Shown here: in pieces, positions 38,701-44,099 of the stretch | How positions within the stretch are numbered: the stretch's first letter is position 1 | Layout of the letters: each line of letters begins with the position of its first letter | NCBI RefSeq assembly: GCF_027580225.2 | Contig: NC_073342.2 | Span: 18,265,001 to 18,329,000 of the forward strand | Direction of reading: 5' to 3' | Source of the DNA: Misgurnus anguillicaudatus | Taxonomy: Eukaryota > Chordata > Actinopteri > Cypriniformes > Cobitidae | DNA: 64,000 nt | Translations under genes and position numbers: made by a program | The notes under the pieces: model-generated | Seen by the model: the letters and a program-made list of their open reading frames with translations, nothing else | What the model was told of the DNA's origin: nothing | Databases searched by the model: none

Positions 38701-39033
38701 GCCTTACAGAGGCCCCAGCAACTGCCTTTCTCCCCAGGTCAAACTCGAATGGCTATGTACAGGCATCCAGATGTTTCTGGGCACTTCCAAGGAATGGTGG
38801 TTCCACAAAGGACAATGGTAGCAGAACACTTACTTCGCACTAGGTAAGAAGTCTCATTTAGATAGTTGATCAAGTATTTAAAGGCATCAGTGGAAATTGA
38901 CGTGATTTGTATTAATCTAAATCAATCTATATCATTCATAATATTTTTTTTACTAACTTTTTTCTTGTTTGATAGGCAGCAGATGTTTGGCACAGCATCT
39001 CCAAATGGCCCAAGCAATAAACAAGGAGTATGA
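473..39033 (+). CDS. cecr2: cecr2, bromodomain chromatin-remodelling subunit (complete, 18 coding exons)
   Basis: CECR2 is the regulatory partner of ISWI-type ATPases (SNF2L/SNF2H) in the nuclear CERF complex, with known roles in neural tube closure and gametogenesis. Eighteen exons join with matching phases to 4,587 nt (1,528 aa plus stop); human CECR2 is about 1,480 aa. Visible parts: a DDT-like helical region (residues ~10-72, with [11 protein letters not shown]), a WHIM-like segment (~100-170), an AT-hook RRGRPPK (185-191), a charged E/R-rich helix (~310-375), a bromodomain (~405-505, WPF shelf 426-428, acetyl-lysine Asn483), then a 1,000-residue P/Q/H-rich tail with two conserved short motifs. 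The chosen ATG (473) gives the short N-terminus seen in other CECR2 proteins; an in-frame ATG at 401 would add 24 residues. Frame and splice sites are intact throughout. Identification rests on residue matches to human CECR2 recalled from knowledge, not on a search. Confidence 0.96.
1908..1965 (+). repeat. two-copy 25-bp tandem duplication
   Basis: TTAACACCCTTATTTTACTA and its next five bases occur twice in a row, a simple local duplication in intron 1. Confidence 0.75.
2493..3008. mobile_element. non-autonomous DNA transposon with CACAGACAAGGCTTA ends
   Basis: The left end TTTCACAGACAAGGCTTA is mirrored at the right end as TAAGCCTTGTCTGTGAA, about 515 bp apart, with no coding capacity between. 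This is a MITE-like structure; the superfamily is not clear because no certain target-site duplication was seen. Confidence 0.7.
3215..3312 (+). repeat. LINE 3'-tail relic
   Basis: ATTTATGCATTTGGCAGAAG followed by ATCCAAAGCAAGTTACAG and a GGGAATCAAACCCATG motif is the common fish LINE/SINE tail. Related pieces occur at 6,358-6,470 and, reversed, near 15,690. Confidence 0.65.
3318..3715. mobile_element. hAT-like element with AGGGGTGTAAC / TTACACCT ends
   Basis: The short ends AGGGGTGTAAC and the reversed TTACACCT bound about 400 bp. Internally it shares GCCAGAGGGCGCGCTC and CTCAATATGCGC with the copy at 28,066-28,760, which is in the opposite orientation. Confidence 0.55.
4380..7400 (+). other. 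repeat-poor block in cecr2 intron 1
   Basis: Mostly single-copy looking, higher in GC than its surroundings, with only one LINE-tail relic (6,358-6,470). A 179-codon minus-strand open frame (5,449-5,988) lies here but resembles no known protein and probably is chance. The block is a candidate for conserved non-coding regulatory sequence. Confidence 0.35.
6358..6470 (+). repeat. LINE 3'-tail relic
   Basis: CATTTATGCATTTGACAGAT, GCTTTTATCC, ACTTACAGTGCATTCAAAGC and GATTGAACCCATGACCTTTG occur in order, the standard fish LINE/SINE tail seen also at 3,215. Confidence 0.7.
8314..9156. mobile_element. PIF/Harbinger-like MITE with TTA duplication
   Basis: Ends GGGCGGACTCACA and TGTGAGTGCGCCC are inverted repeats (12 of 13) and both are flanked by TTA (8,311-8,313 and 9,157-9,159), the usual Harbinger target. 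A separate element at about 8,502-8,812 sits inside it. A diverged relative begins near 12,102. Confidence 0.7.
8502..8812. mobile_element. CAGTGTTTCCCACAGG element nested in the Harbinger-like MITE
   Basis: Starts CAGTGTTTCCCACAGG and ends TTGGAAACACTG, which is the inverse of the start. The ends look hAT-like but no clear 8-bp duplication was found. A second, interrupted copy spans 9,556-11,890. Confidence 0.65.
9606..10290. mobile_element. foldback element with GGCATTCCTGGTCCTGGA ends
   Basis: The left arm GGCATTCCTGGTCCTGGA and AGTTTAGCTCCAACCC is mirrored at right by TCCAGGACCAGGAATGCCCA and its inverse. The element is split at ATCAAA|...|AAACACACCTG by a younger insertion (9,688-10,165); removing that insertion restores the sequence seen inverted in the right arm. 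Confidence 0.65.
9688..10165. mobile_element. foldback MITE GAGGCTGTTTACACTTGG, nested
   Basis: Starts GAGGCTGTTTACACTTGG and ends CCAAGTGTAAACAGCCTC; the GATCGGATCACAAGTGGAC motif is also mirrored inside. No coding capacity. Flanking AAA on each side is a possible 3-bp duplication. Confidence 0.75.
10389..11085. mobile_element. fish element opening GGGCTGTGTCC
   Basis: AGGGCTGTGTCCAAAACCGC followed by CCTATATAGTGCACTATAT and GCCATTTTG is a recurrent fish repeat. The right boundary is estimated from where the CAGTGTTTCCC element resumes. Confidence 0.5.
11692..11750 (+). repeat. (GA)n microsatellite
   Basis: About 55 bp of nearly pure GA dinucleotide. Confidence 0.95.
12580..12803. mobile_element. 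TTAA-flanked MITE (GGCGGAGTCCA)
   Basis: TTAA then AGGCGGAGTCCACGATG, ending CATGGACTCCGCCT then TTAA; 224 bp, no coding capacity. TTAA on both sides fits piggyBac-type insertion. Confidence 0.8.
12984..13371. mobile_element. Harbinger-like MITE with TTA duplication
   Basis: The left end GGTGTGCACACCAAAGCTTT and the right end AAAGCTTTGGAATGCACGCC are inverted repeats. The outer flanks carry TTA (12,981-12,983 and 13,372-13,374). Confidence 0.65.
13635..14515. mobile_element. hAT-like element with nested GCCCGACCGATAT repeat
   Basis: Begins AGGGGTGTCAGG with CGATTCGATTCTCGG and ends AAATCGTGACACCTT. Inside at about 13,750 starts AGAGCCCGACCGATATGCG, a different widespread fish repeat with a TATCGGCCG motif. 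Boundaries are approximate. Confidence 0.5.
14554..15033. mobile_element. Harbinger-like MITE, CAGTCACATTAGCTACAA ends
   Basis: CAGTCACATTAGCTACAA at left and TTGTAGCTAATGTGACTG at right are perfect inverted repeats, flanked by TTA at 14,551-14,553 and 15,034-15,036. 480 bp, non-coding. Confidence 0.8.
15729..16014. mobile_element. hAT MITE with 8-bp target-site duplication
   Basis: Ends CAGGGGTCTCCAAA and TTGGAGACCACTG are imperfect inverted repeats. The flanks ATCTAGAC (15,721-15,728) and ATCTAGAT (16,015-16,022) form an 8-bp duplication with one difference, diagnostic of hAT insertion. 286 bp with no coding capacity. Confidence 0.85.
16027..17234. mobile_element. hAT-like element with CAGGGCTC ends
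   Basis: Starts CAGGGCTCAAAATT and ends AATTTCGAGCCCTG, inverted repeats of 14 bp with a mismatch. The GGTCGCATATGCGACC palindrome near the right end is typical of a common fish family. No open transposase frame; the 8-bp flanks do not match well. It starts 12 bp after the previous element. Confidence 0.65.
18414..18675. mobile_element. left half of a TTAA foldback element
   Basis: TTAAAGGAAAACACCAG, GTTACATGAGTAGTTACAC and GGCGGAAGAGCACTTA match the left arm of the complete element in ada2 intron 1 (44,148-44,897). The right arm is missing and another repeat begins at about 18,676. Confidence 0.6.
18676..18900. mobile_element. fragment of the GTATACT element family
   Basis: GGCCGAGTATACC, AAGTATACTCACAGCGGA and ATCAGTGCAGCACTGA resemble, in inverted order, parts of the element at 25,280-25,835. 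Confidence 0.4.
19636..20245. mobile_element. non-autonomous element, CTATATCCACACG ends
   Basis: GGCTATATCCACACGAAGCC at left and GTCTCCGTGTGGACAGCCC at right are loosely inverted; GAAACCGCTATTTT-type motifs are mirrored inside. Non-coding, boundaries approximate. Confidence 0.4.
20540..21430. mobile_element. TTAA-flanked MITE (AGGTAGGGTAACA)
   Basis: TTAA-AGGTAGGGTAACA at left and TGTTACCCTACCT-TTAA at right; 891 bp with no transposase. Fits a piggyBac-type non-autonomous element. Confidence 0.8.
23000..23937. mobile_element. Harbinger-like MITE with TAA duplication
   Basis: GGGTGGGTTGCACCAACAAG at left and CTTGTTGGTGCAACCCACCC at right are perfect inverted repeats, flanked by TAA (22,997-22,999 and 23,938-23,940). 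About 940 bp with many diverged TTTAAAC motifs inside and no protein frame. Confidence 0.8.
24780..24963. mobile_element. right half of a TTAA foldback MITE
   Basis: GCTATGCTAAAAGTGGTA, GCTGAATGGATTCCAAAACT and TGTCCCTTTAA match the right arm of the complete element at 28,792-29,116. Confidence 0.65.
24998..25026 (+). repeat. (GTGTT)n pentanucleotide repeat
   Basis: Five to six tandem copies of GTGTT. Confidence 0.9.
25280..25835. mobile_element. GTATACT element (GC-rich ends)
   Basis: GAAAGTATACTAGGGGCGCC at left and GGGGAGTATACTTGAAAAGC, GCGGATAAAAGGTATACCCC at right; GC-rich ends flank an AT-rich centre. It is related to the fragment at 18,676. Non-coding. Confidence 0.5.
26707..26801 (+). 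CDS. cecr2: cecr2 coding exon 2
   Basis: 95 nt between TTTTAG and GTAAGT, phase 0 to 2. It reads ELEQALLNQ to [11 protein letters not shown], matching the human ELEAALHRD to [11 protein letters not shown] segment. It is isolated by 26.1 kb of intron upstream and 2.5 kb downstream. Confidence 0.93.
26940..27430 (+). other. repeat-poor GC-rich block in cecr2 intron 2
   Basis: Between exon 2 and a MITE lies about 500 bp with balanced composition, no recognisable repeat and several unrelated short open frames. It looks single-copy and is a candidate conserved non-coding element. Confidence 0.3.
27663..27955. mobile_element. TTAA MITE, right end eroded
   Basis: TTAAAGGAAGTTCATC, TACTCACCCTCATGTTGTTC, CTTCTGTGGAACACAAAAGA and the mirrored ACTTCCATAG / CTATGGAAGT belong to the very common cyprinid MITE. 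The right terminal TTAA is lost after TTTTCGGGTGAA. Confidence 0.7.
28066..28760. mobile_element. hAT-like element interrupted by a TTAA MITE
   Basis: AGGGATGTGATGATAAAT at left and AATTTATCGGTGCACCTCTA at right bound the element; internal GCGCATATTGAG and GAGCGCCCTCTGGC match, in inverse, the copy at 3,318-3,715. The TTAA MITE at 28,176-28,447 is inserted inside. Confidence 0.5.
28176..28447. mobile_element. TTAA-flanked MITE (AGCAACACTATG)
   Basis: TTAA-AGCAACACTATGTAG at left, CTGCATAGTGTTGCT-TTAA at right, 272 bp. Confidence 0.8.
28792..29116. mobile_element. TTAA foldback MITE, long arms
   Basis: TTAA at both ends. The arms pair over most of the element (for example CTACCACTTTTAGCATAGCT against AGCTATGCTAAAAGTGGTAG) around a short centre. 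Non-coding. A half copy lies at 24,780-24,963. Confidence 0.8.
29317..29500 (+). CDS. cecr2: cecr2 coding exon 3
   Basis: 184 nt from TTTCAG to AAG|GTAGCA. It encodes [20 protein letters not shown] and [10 protein letters not shown], near-identical to human CECR2; phase returns to 0 after the final Lys. Confidence 0.95.
29643..29770 (+). CDS. cecr2: cecr2 coding exon 4
   Basis: 128 nt, [13 protein letters not shown] through [16 protein letters not shown], the WHIM-like segment of ISWI-partner proteins. Donor CAG|GTATGA leaves phase 2. Confidence 0.94.
29870..29941 (+). CDS. cecr2: cecr2 coding exon 5 (AT-hook)
   Basis: 72 nt after TTTCACAG. It encodes the AT-hook [11 protein letters not shown], a minor-groove DNA-binding motif. 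The region between exon 4 and this motif is shorter than in human CECR2. Confidence 0.93.
30057..30142 (+). CDS. cecr2: cecr2 coding exon 6 (acidic)
   Basis: 86 nt after TTTTAG, encoding a very acidic run ([13 protein letters not shown]) and ending DEFKYDK-like in phase 1 at donor AAG|GTTAGT. Acidic low-complexity sequence makes the protein match weak, but both splice sites and phases fit. Confidence 0.88.
30191..31465. mobile_element. TTAA foldback element in cecr2 intron 6 with a second palindrome inside
   Basis: The outer ends are TTAAAGGGATACTCCAGCCA and GCAGCATTGCTTTAA with mirrored GATTTACTCACCCTC / GAGGGTGAGTAAATC. The centre (about 30,553-31,080) is itself an inverted repeat: ACCCAGTCTCATGTAGATGC against TGAGACTGGGTT, with mirrored GGTTTCTCAA. 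Total 1,275 bp with no coding frame. Confidence 0.75.
31462..31747. mobile_element. TTAA MITE abutting the previous element
   Basis: TTAA-AGAAACAGTATGTAAG at left and CCTACATACTGTTCC-TTAA at right, 286 bp. Its left TTAA is the same four bases as the right TTAA of the neighbouring foldback element. Confidence 0.75.
31900..32060 (+). CDS. cecr2: cecr2 coding exon 7
   Basis: 161 nt, from [17 protein letters not shown] to [13 protein letters not shown], matching human TWWLLCQTEEEW to DFLPEICNMIAQK. Donor AAG|GTGAGC, phase 0. Confidence 0.94.
32985..33395 (+). repeat. LINE/SINE 3' end with CTCCTAGG motifs and GAATTGAATT tail
   Basis: A TA microsatellite (33,050-33,070), then TTTTTTCTCCTAGG-type motifs and CCCGGGGGAGGCAG, then TAAAGCTGCTTTGATACAAT, GAAAAGCGCTATATAAATAA and a short ATTGAATTGAATT tail, a familiar fish non-LTR retroposon 3' end on the + strand. 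No reverse transcriptase. Confidence 0.6.
33470..33550 (+). CDS. cecr2: cecr2 coding exon 8
   Basis: 81 nt, 27 codons starting [18 protein letters not shown] between CCACTCAG and GTAAGC. In phase on both sides; sequence less conserved than its neighbours. Confidence 0.88.
33630..33777 (+). CDS. cecr2: cecr2 coding exon 9 (charged helix)
   Basis: 148 nt after GCGTAG, encoding an E/R/Q-rich helix ending EQERVKAAE, equivalent to the charged coiled region before the bromodomain. Donor G|GTGAGT, phase 1. Confidence 0.9.
33900..34320 (+). other. repeat-free stretch of cecr2 intron 9
   Basis: Evenly composed sequence with no identifiable repeat, unlike most of this gene's introns. Possibly conserved non-coding; nothing in it indicates a gene. 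Confidence 0.25.
34348..34477 (+). CDS. cecr2: cecr2 coding exon 10
   Basis: 130 nt, [20 protein letters not shown] then PPELL, matching human RRKLREERAWLLAQGKELPP. A basic patch (VRRARRTKA) closes the exon; donor TT|GTAAGC, phase 2. Confidence 0.94.
34626..34663 (+). CDS. cecr2: cecr2 coding exon 11 (bromodomain start)
   Basis: Short 38-nt exon after [18 protein letters not shown], matching human FELDDDFTAMYK, helix Z of the bromodomain. Phases 2 to 1 fit both neighbours. Too short to be seen as an open frame on its own. Confidence 0.9.
34773..34864 (+). CDS. cecr2: cecr2 coding exon 12 (bromodomain, WPF shelf)
   Basis: 92 nt, [19 protein letters not shown] through [11 protein letters not shown]. 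Contains the WPF shelf (residues 426-428) and ZA loop. Confidence 0.96.
34942..35068 (+). CDS. cecr2: cecr2 coding exon 13 (bromodomain, reader Asn)
   Basis: 127 nt, [17 protein letters not shown] to LEYNGEES. Contains the PMDL turn and Asn483 in LEYNG, the expected acetyl-lysine contact. Confidence 0.96.
35458..35813 (+). CDS. cecr2: cecr2 coding exon 14 (bromodomain end)
   Basis: 356 nt after [27 protein letters not shown] completes the bromodomain and is followed by EDGDTDEEF as in human, then a Lys-rich basic stretch and the start of the Pro/His-rich tail. Donor CAG|GTTAGA. Confidence 0.95.
35903..36046 (+). CDS. cecr2: cecr2 coding exon 15
   Basis: 144 nt between TCCATAG and GTATGA, 48 codons of Pro/Met/His-rich tail ([15 protein letters not shown]). 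In phase at both ends. Confidence 0.9.
36136..36856 (+). CDS. cecr2: cecr2 coding exon 16
   Basis: 721 nt of P/Q/G-rich tail. Near the end it contains [14 protein letters not shown] (residues 831 onward), nearly the same as human MDSPEMIAMQQLS, an island of conservation in otherwise loose sequence. Donor AAAG|GTAAAT. Confidence 0.94.
36998..38843 (+). CDS. cecr2: cecr2 coding exon 17 (large tail exon)
   Basis: 1,846 nt, the largest exon, entirely open. Q/P/H/S-rich and probably disordered; it contains [14 protein letters not shown] (residues 1388-1401), close to human SPKEFLDLDNHNAA. Acceptor TGACAG, donor TAG|GTAAGA, phase 1 to 2. No start codon is needed because it is an internal exon. Confidence 0.96.
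38976..39033 (+). CDS. cecr2: cecr2 coding exon 18 (last)
   Basis: 58 nt after GATAG, completing an Arg codon, then [18 protein letters not shown] and TGA at 39,031-39,033. The short last coding exon continues into the 3' UTR. Confidence 0.88.
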
Positions 39034-41680
39034 AGGTTTTGATTTCACTTGGCAACTCAAGAAATGTCTTCTATGATAGTAAAAATGAAATCCCGGAATA
39101 TACATGGAAAAGGAGAATGGTGTAGATATTCTCCTTTTGATATGATTGAAACTTATAACCCCCATTCACCTTTCAAAAAGTAGCTTGGACTAGGCACCAA
39201 TTTAATGGGGGAATGTAATATCTCTCTGTGCCAATGAGGCGGACCATTGACCAAGGAACAGCTGTGAATCAGTGCTCAGATACTGCTTAAACTCTTAAAT
39301 ACTGGTGTTCAGCTTGTTTTCTTAGTTTGGAATGGTTATTTGCCCTTATTCCCTGCAAAATTACATCTTCGGGGCAGGGAAGTCACGAAAGGAGTCAAGA
39401 AACTATATATTGGTAATGAGCAATTACTAATGAACTCTTTGTTGTACCTTTTATTTTTTAAGTAAAACTCAGGTGTAGTAAAGAAGGTACTGAGACTACT
39501 TGAATTGTTTCCAAAACTGTGGACAAATCAGACTCAGTCGCCTTTATGTACTTATTGAATGTTCTTGTTTCATGTGTTTGTGAATGACTTTAGATATAGT
39601 TATAATGCAACACAAGGAATAAAAGATGGATTGTCTGCTTCACTGGAAGACAGCACACCTGGAGTGTTTTAATGAGGTGATGTTCACCTTATCCAAAACA
39701 CAAAATCCACTTTAGTACTGGTGTTATGCATTCTTTTAATGCCACTTCTACTTTAAAGATTGTCTTTGATTTTCATAGACTGGCAAAAAACTCGGCTGCT
39801 CTATTTGTTATGCACTAGGAATGGTCTTGAATACTGGAATTAGTGGCCTTGAACTAAAATGAGACATTTGCTTCTTTGTATGGGACTATATTTGTCTATG
39901 ACTTTTCGCTTGTCTCTATTACTCAGATTTCTCATTGTCCTTCATTTATGTATCCTGCTGTTGTATGCACAGAATGAAACGGAGGTTTTAGATACTGATG
40001 TTGCTGTCATTCTACACAGGCTACTACTGGTGAACACAACATTTGAGTTTCCTTGAAGGCTGGTTTATTGTTTCTCATCCAATATCATTTATTATTTGTC
40101 ATCACACAAATGTCATTCCTAATCGTTTTTGTTTCACTTGCAATCTAAATTGAACATTGTCACAAAATGCAGCCAGCTAGTTGCTAACAATGCATTGGAT
40201 GACAAAGTGTAAATCAGCCTTAAAGCGGACTTGTAAAAAAGTACACTTTTGAAGTACCACTGTAGCTTATTTAAACAATTGTACTCATTTTACATGAATG
40301 CTTCCTCTTTTAATTCAATGTACTAAATATGTCCTCAGGGTGTAGTGGTTTTAATACGGGTATTGTCAAATGAAATGTCTCTGGAACTGTGATAACTAAC
40401 CTCAGTTCATCTGAACACAGTAAATGATCTTAGTTTTATATGTATGTACTGGTTTTCAGTACAGAGGCAAGAAACAGAAAAAGTTGTGGTTATTAGCATT
40501 TTTACACTGTAATTTGATTTCATACTTTTAAAGCGTGTTGGTTTGTTGATTTTCATAATTCCTACTATTGTTGTCCTGCACTAAATTAATTGTTTTTGTT
40601 TTGAATATTTTTCTCCATTTGGTATATCTGGGTTAATTTCAAATTCTGTTAATTTCTACAAAACAGTCCAAAATAAAATGCTTTTTATGAAAGCATCTGA
40701 AATTAATATGTAAAGAATCTACCTCATAATGTCAGATTTGCCACATTATCCATTCCTTTCTTAGATGCACACACTGAGATCATTTTTTGTCATGTTTGTT
40801 CTCTAAAATATACCCTTTATTTTTTTCATAGTGTCCTCCTTAAGTCAACACTATAAAAGCCTTAAAATTCAACTGGCAAAATGTAATGATCACTATCAAA
40901 TTATCAGTGCCAAGTTAGAACAAGTTAAACATTTGCATTCTATTTAAATGTCTCTGTGTTTTACAAACATTCGGGAAATGAAGGCGGCATCCTACAGTAG
41001 ATATCAATGTGACCCTGTTCACATTTTGTCCTAATTTTGTATGTAGGCAATGAAAGAATTTGTACATCTATGAGAAAGGATCTGACAAAATGTTTATGAT
41101 CTCTTAAAATGTCTTGTCCAAGAATCCTGTGTAACATACTGTATGTATTTTATGAAATAGGAATATGAAAATACAGCGGAGATGAAATGAATGCTGTCCA
41201 CCAGTTTTTGTAAATGTTTCTTAGCTCACCAGTAATTAGTATCACTTTGACAATAGAAGAAATTTCTGGTGGAGATTTCAGATTCACCTGTTCAAATGTA
41301 AAGGGATTATAGTAGGTTACAAGATTGTACAGATGTGTCGTCTGTTTTTTTTTTTTCATTTGCTTGATGGGTAACAACCGATTTATCTCTTGAATCTCTG
41401 CTGTCATCTATTCTTTCTGCACTAGTTAAGTAACTAGCTGGCTAAATGTGAATCCTATTTATTTGCTCTTATGTTTTGTATATTTTTGTCTTTTTTTAAT
41501 GTGTTTTCAGTTTTTTTTTTACTTTACCTCGGTAGCAAAATGGCACGCTAAATGACACCTGTAACTTTCATTTTTATGCAAAGTTTACATGTTCTTGCCT
41601 CGCAAATTATTTTGGAAATGGGACTAAGTATTTTCTCTACTGTACATTTCTTAGAATAAAATAAGTTTGATTAAATTTGC
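39034..41680 (+). other. cecr2: cecr2 3' UTR with three AATAAA sites
   Basis: AT-rich, repeat-poor and without a conserved frame after the stop. Canonical AATAAA hexamers stand at 39,618, 40,672 and 41,655, suggesting alternative polyadenylation with 3' UTRs of roughly 0.6, 1.7 and 2.6 kb. The end near 41,680 is inferred from the last signal. Confidence 0.6.
41655..41660 (+). terminator. cecr2: distal cecr2 polyadenylation signal AATAAA
   Basis: Canonical hexamer followed by a T/GT-rich stretch (GCCTTTTTTTGTCG) within 40 bp. Best candidate for the end of the long cecr2 transcript. Confidence 0.55.
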
Positions 41681-41849
41681 CTTTTTTTGTCGTTTACATA
41701 AATGTACTGTGTAACATCATCATTGTATGGTAATGGGATGACATAACACTACATTTATGCCTACATGACTTGCTACACCAAGTATAGGCTACTCCAAGAT
41801 ACTACAAAGATAACCATGGTCCTTTTTTGTTAGTAGGTGCAACCACCCT

Positions 41850-41985
41850 GCTGAAAAAAACAGCATACCAGCAAGACCAGCATATGTTGTGTTTTGGTGC
41901 TGGTTTGCTAGTGAACACTAGCTAAACCAGCATCAACACCAGCATTAGCACCAACATCCCATGCTGGTCATACCAGCAAGACCAG
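41850..41985 (+). repeat. degenerate ACCAGCA minisatellite
   Basis: Repeated ACCAGCA / TGCTGGT words in both orientations, typical of fish intergenic DNA. Confidence 0.65.
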
Positions 41986-42240
41986 GGGCCCGTTTCAGAA
42001 AGGTGGTTAAGTGCAAACTCTGAGTTTGTTAACCCTGAAATGAGGGAAACTCTAAGTTTTCCGTTTCAAAAAGGGAGGTAGGTTAAACCTGAGACAGCGG
42101 GGTAAGTCAAGCCTGTTTCAAAAGGAGAGGTAACTTATACTCAGAGTCTGTTTCCAGAGTAACATACTCTCTGAACCTAACCTGGTCGGGAGCAGGTTTT
42201 ATCCTGTAAACTCAGAGTTTCTTATGGTCTTCTCCCCATT
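41986..42240. mobile_element. CCCGTTTCAGAAAGG element fragment
   Basis: GGGCCCGTTTCAGAAAGGTG, GTGCAAACTCTGAGTTTGTT and later TAAACTCAGAGTTTCTT belong to a common fish non-autonomous DNA transposon. The right end is not clear. Confidence 0.5.
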
Positions 42241-43798
42241 TTTAAAGGAGTAGCGGTGTTTAATCTTGTTAGTTGCTTTAATACATTCATTCTTTGCGCA
42301 CATTTTTATTATGTACACTGTAAAATATTTTAGCTGTCTTTAAGTTATAATTAAATTGCCAGTGCAAACCATTTTAACTTACTACTTTATATATTACACT
42401 AAACTTTCAACTAAAAAATTAAAACAGTAAATTGAAATGACTTGTAAAGCTAATATGATATACTTAGGTGCATAGATCGTCTTAGTGACTAAAATGTCAT
42501 GTACTTTTATATTATTTATTAATGAATTTAGCGTTTGATTATTTACTTTACAAAAATAACTGTGATTTTATTATAGTAAAAGTGTTGTAAACATGTTTTT
42601 TTTTTTGGCGTATTGATTACAATTTGTAATACCATGATTTTATTACCAAGGCATGGTTAAACTGCTTTGTTTAACTACAGTAACAATGTTTTTGGTTTAT
42701 TTAGGAACACAATAATCATGGCTATTTTTTGTATGTAAAGATAAATCGTCGTGTTTTTCGGTTTCGGTGCTTGGGTTTATACTCACTGTAATGCGGCTTT
42801 CATACGTTTCAGTCAGGTGAGAGTGTGACCAAAAGTGACAGATATCCGCAGATATCACATTGGCTTTCATGACCTGTTGGCTTGTGGAGGTTTTAAGCGT
42901 TGAAAAACAAAGAAAATTGAATATACTTTATATATACTACATTTTAATTGATAAAATAACAACGTTTTGAAAACGCTGTGGTTCTTTGTGCTCTTGTCAC
43001 AGGCAAGAGCCAATCAGCTTTGAGACCGGTTATGACGTCACGCTGTGTTTTGAAGGCAGGCTGCTGTGCTGTCTGTTGTGTAGAAGCAGAGACACTTTAT
43101 TGAAAGTCTATGTAGATCGGTTTGGTTTAATTAAATAAGATCTATTTCAGCGACATCGCTGCCAAACGACACACTTTACCCAAGTCTCAGCTAAGACGTA
43201 TAACCTTAATTTGTTGTATGTTACGTGTTTTTGTTTGAAAGTGCCTGTATCCCTGTCATTTAGCGCAGCGCAACGTATGTTTACTTTCCAATAGGTGTCT
43301 CAGTTAAAAATATTTTAAGGCTTCTTGAAGGTTATCGACAAAAACACGTGAAACGGTTAACCAACGTTATTAGTGAAAACAGGCAGAGTACAGCTAACTT
43401 AGGCAGGCTGCTGATTGTCATGTGTTTGGTTTGTTTACATGTAATAGGGGGTCTGTACAGATGCCCTCATTGTTTGTAAGAGGACAACACGGATTCAGTT
43501 TAAACTGTGCTTGTAGACGTCCACAGTTTGAGTAAATGTCAGCTGATTTTCCACAGGAACCTTTATGGTTGAAACTTGCTGACAAAAAGAGAATCAGCGG
43601 GAAACCCCAGTTTCATTATAACAAAAGTTATTACAAAACTTCCTAGGTTAACTCGTATGTTCTGCATTGGTCAGCAGCAGTCCGCATTCATGCTTATGCT
43701 GTCAGTATAAATCCTACAAAGCATTAAAATGATTTTGTGTACCTTTCTACTGTTCACTTTGTTTGCTTTGTTTTATTATACCATCAGCTAAGAAAGCC
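42241..43798 (+). promoter_or_regulatory. ada2: cecr2-ada2 interval with candidate ada2 promoter
   Basis: The first 700 bp are AT-rich with no feature. A CCAAT box (43,010-43,014) and a perfect cAMP-response element TGACGTCA (43,033-43,040) lie 20 bp apart, about 760 bp before the ada2 ATG. The ATG is 11 bp after a possible acceptor (ACCATCAG), so an untranslated first exon probably starts near 43,050-43,250. Confidence 0.4.
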
Positions 43799-44099
43799 AT
43801 GCAAACACTGAAGCTACCAAGCCTGATACAGGTATGGATGCTCTTTCTGTGGTTTGCCTCATGCAACTGTGGACCAGATCCCAGAATGCGTGAGGATTTG
43901 ATCAAGCAGGAGAAGTCTAGACGGACAGGAGGTGACATAGAGCTAAACAAGGACGAGAAACTCCTTGATGCAAAGCTCCAGAAACTAAAACAGCATGAGA
44001 TGGAAACAGGACAGTTTCCTCCGTCCATGCATTTCTTTAAGGCAAAGCCCCTCATCGAGCAAAGCCCCATCTTTAGTTTGCTTCAGAAGATGCCTAAAG
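43799..44099 (+). CDS. ada2: ada2 coding exon 1 (signal peptide)
   Basis: ATG 43,799 to donor AAAG|GTGTTG, 301 nt, phase 1. Signal peptide, then [18 protein letters not shown], matching human [18 protein letters not shown]. Confidence 0.92.

Noticed and set aside
37024..38847. Large open frame taken as a separate gene
   Set aside because: It opens at TTG inside a spliced region and is exon 17 of cecr2; frame and splice sites fit the neighbouring exons.
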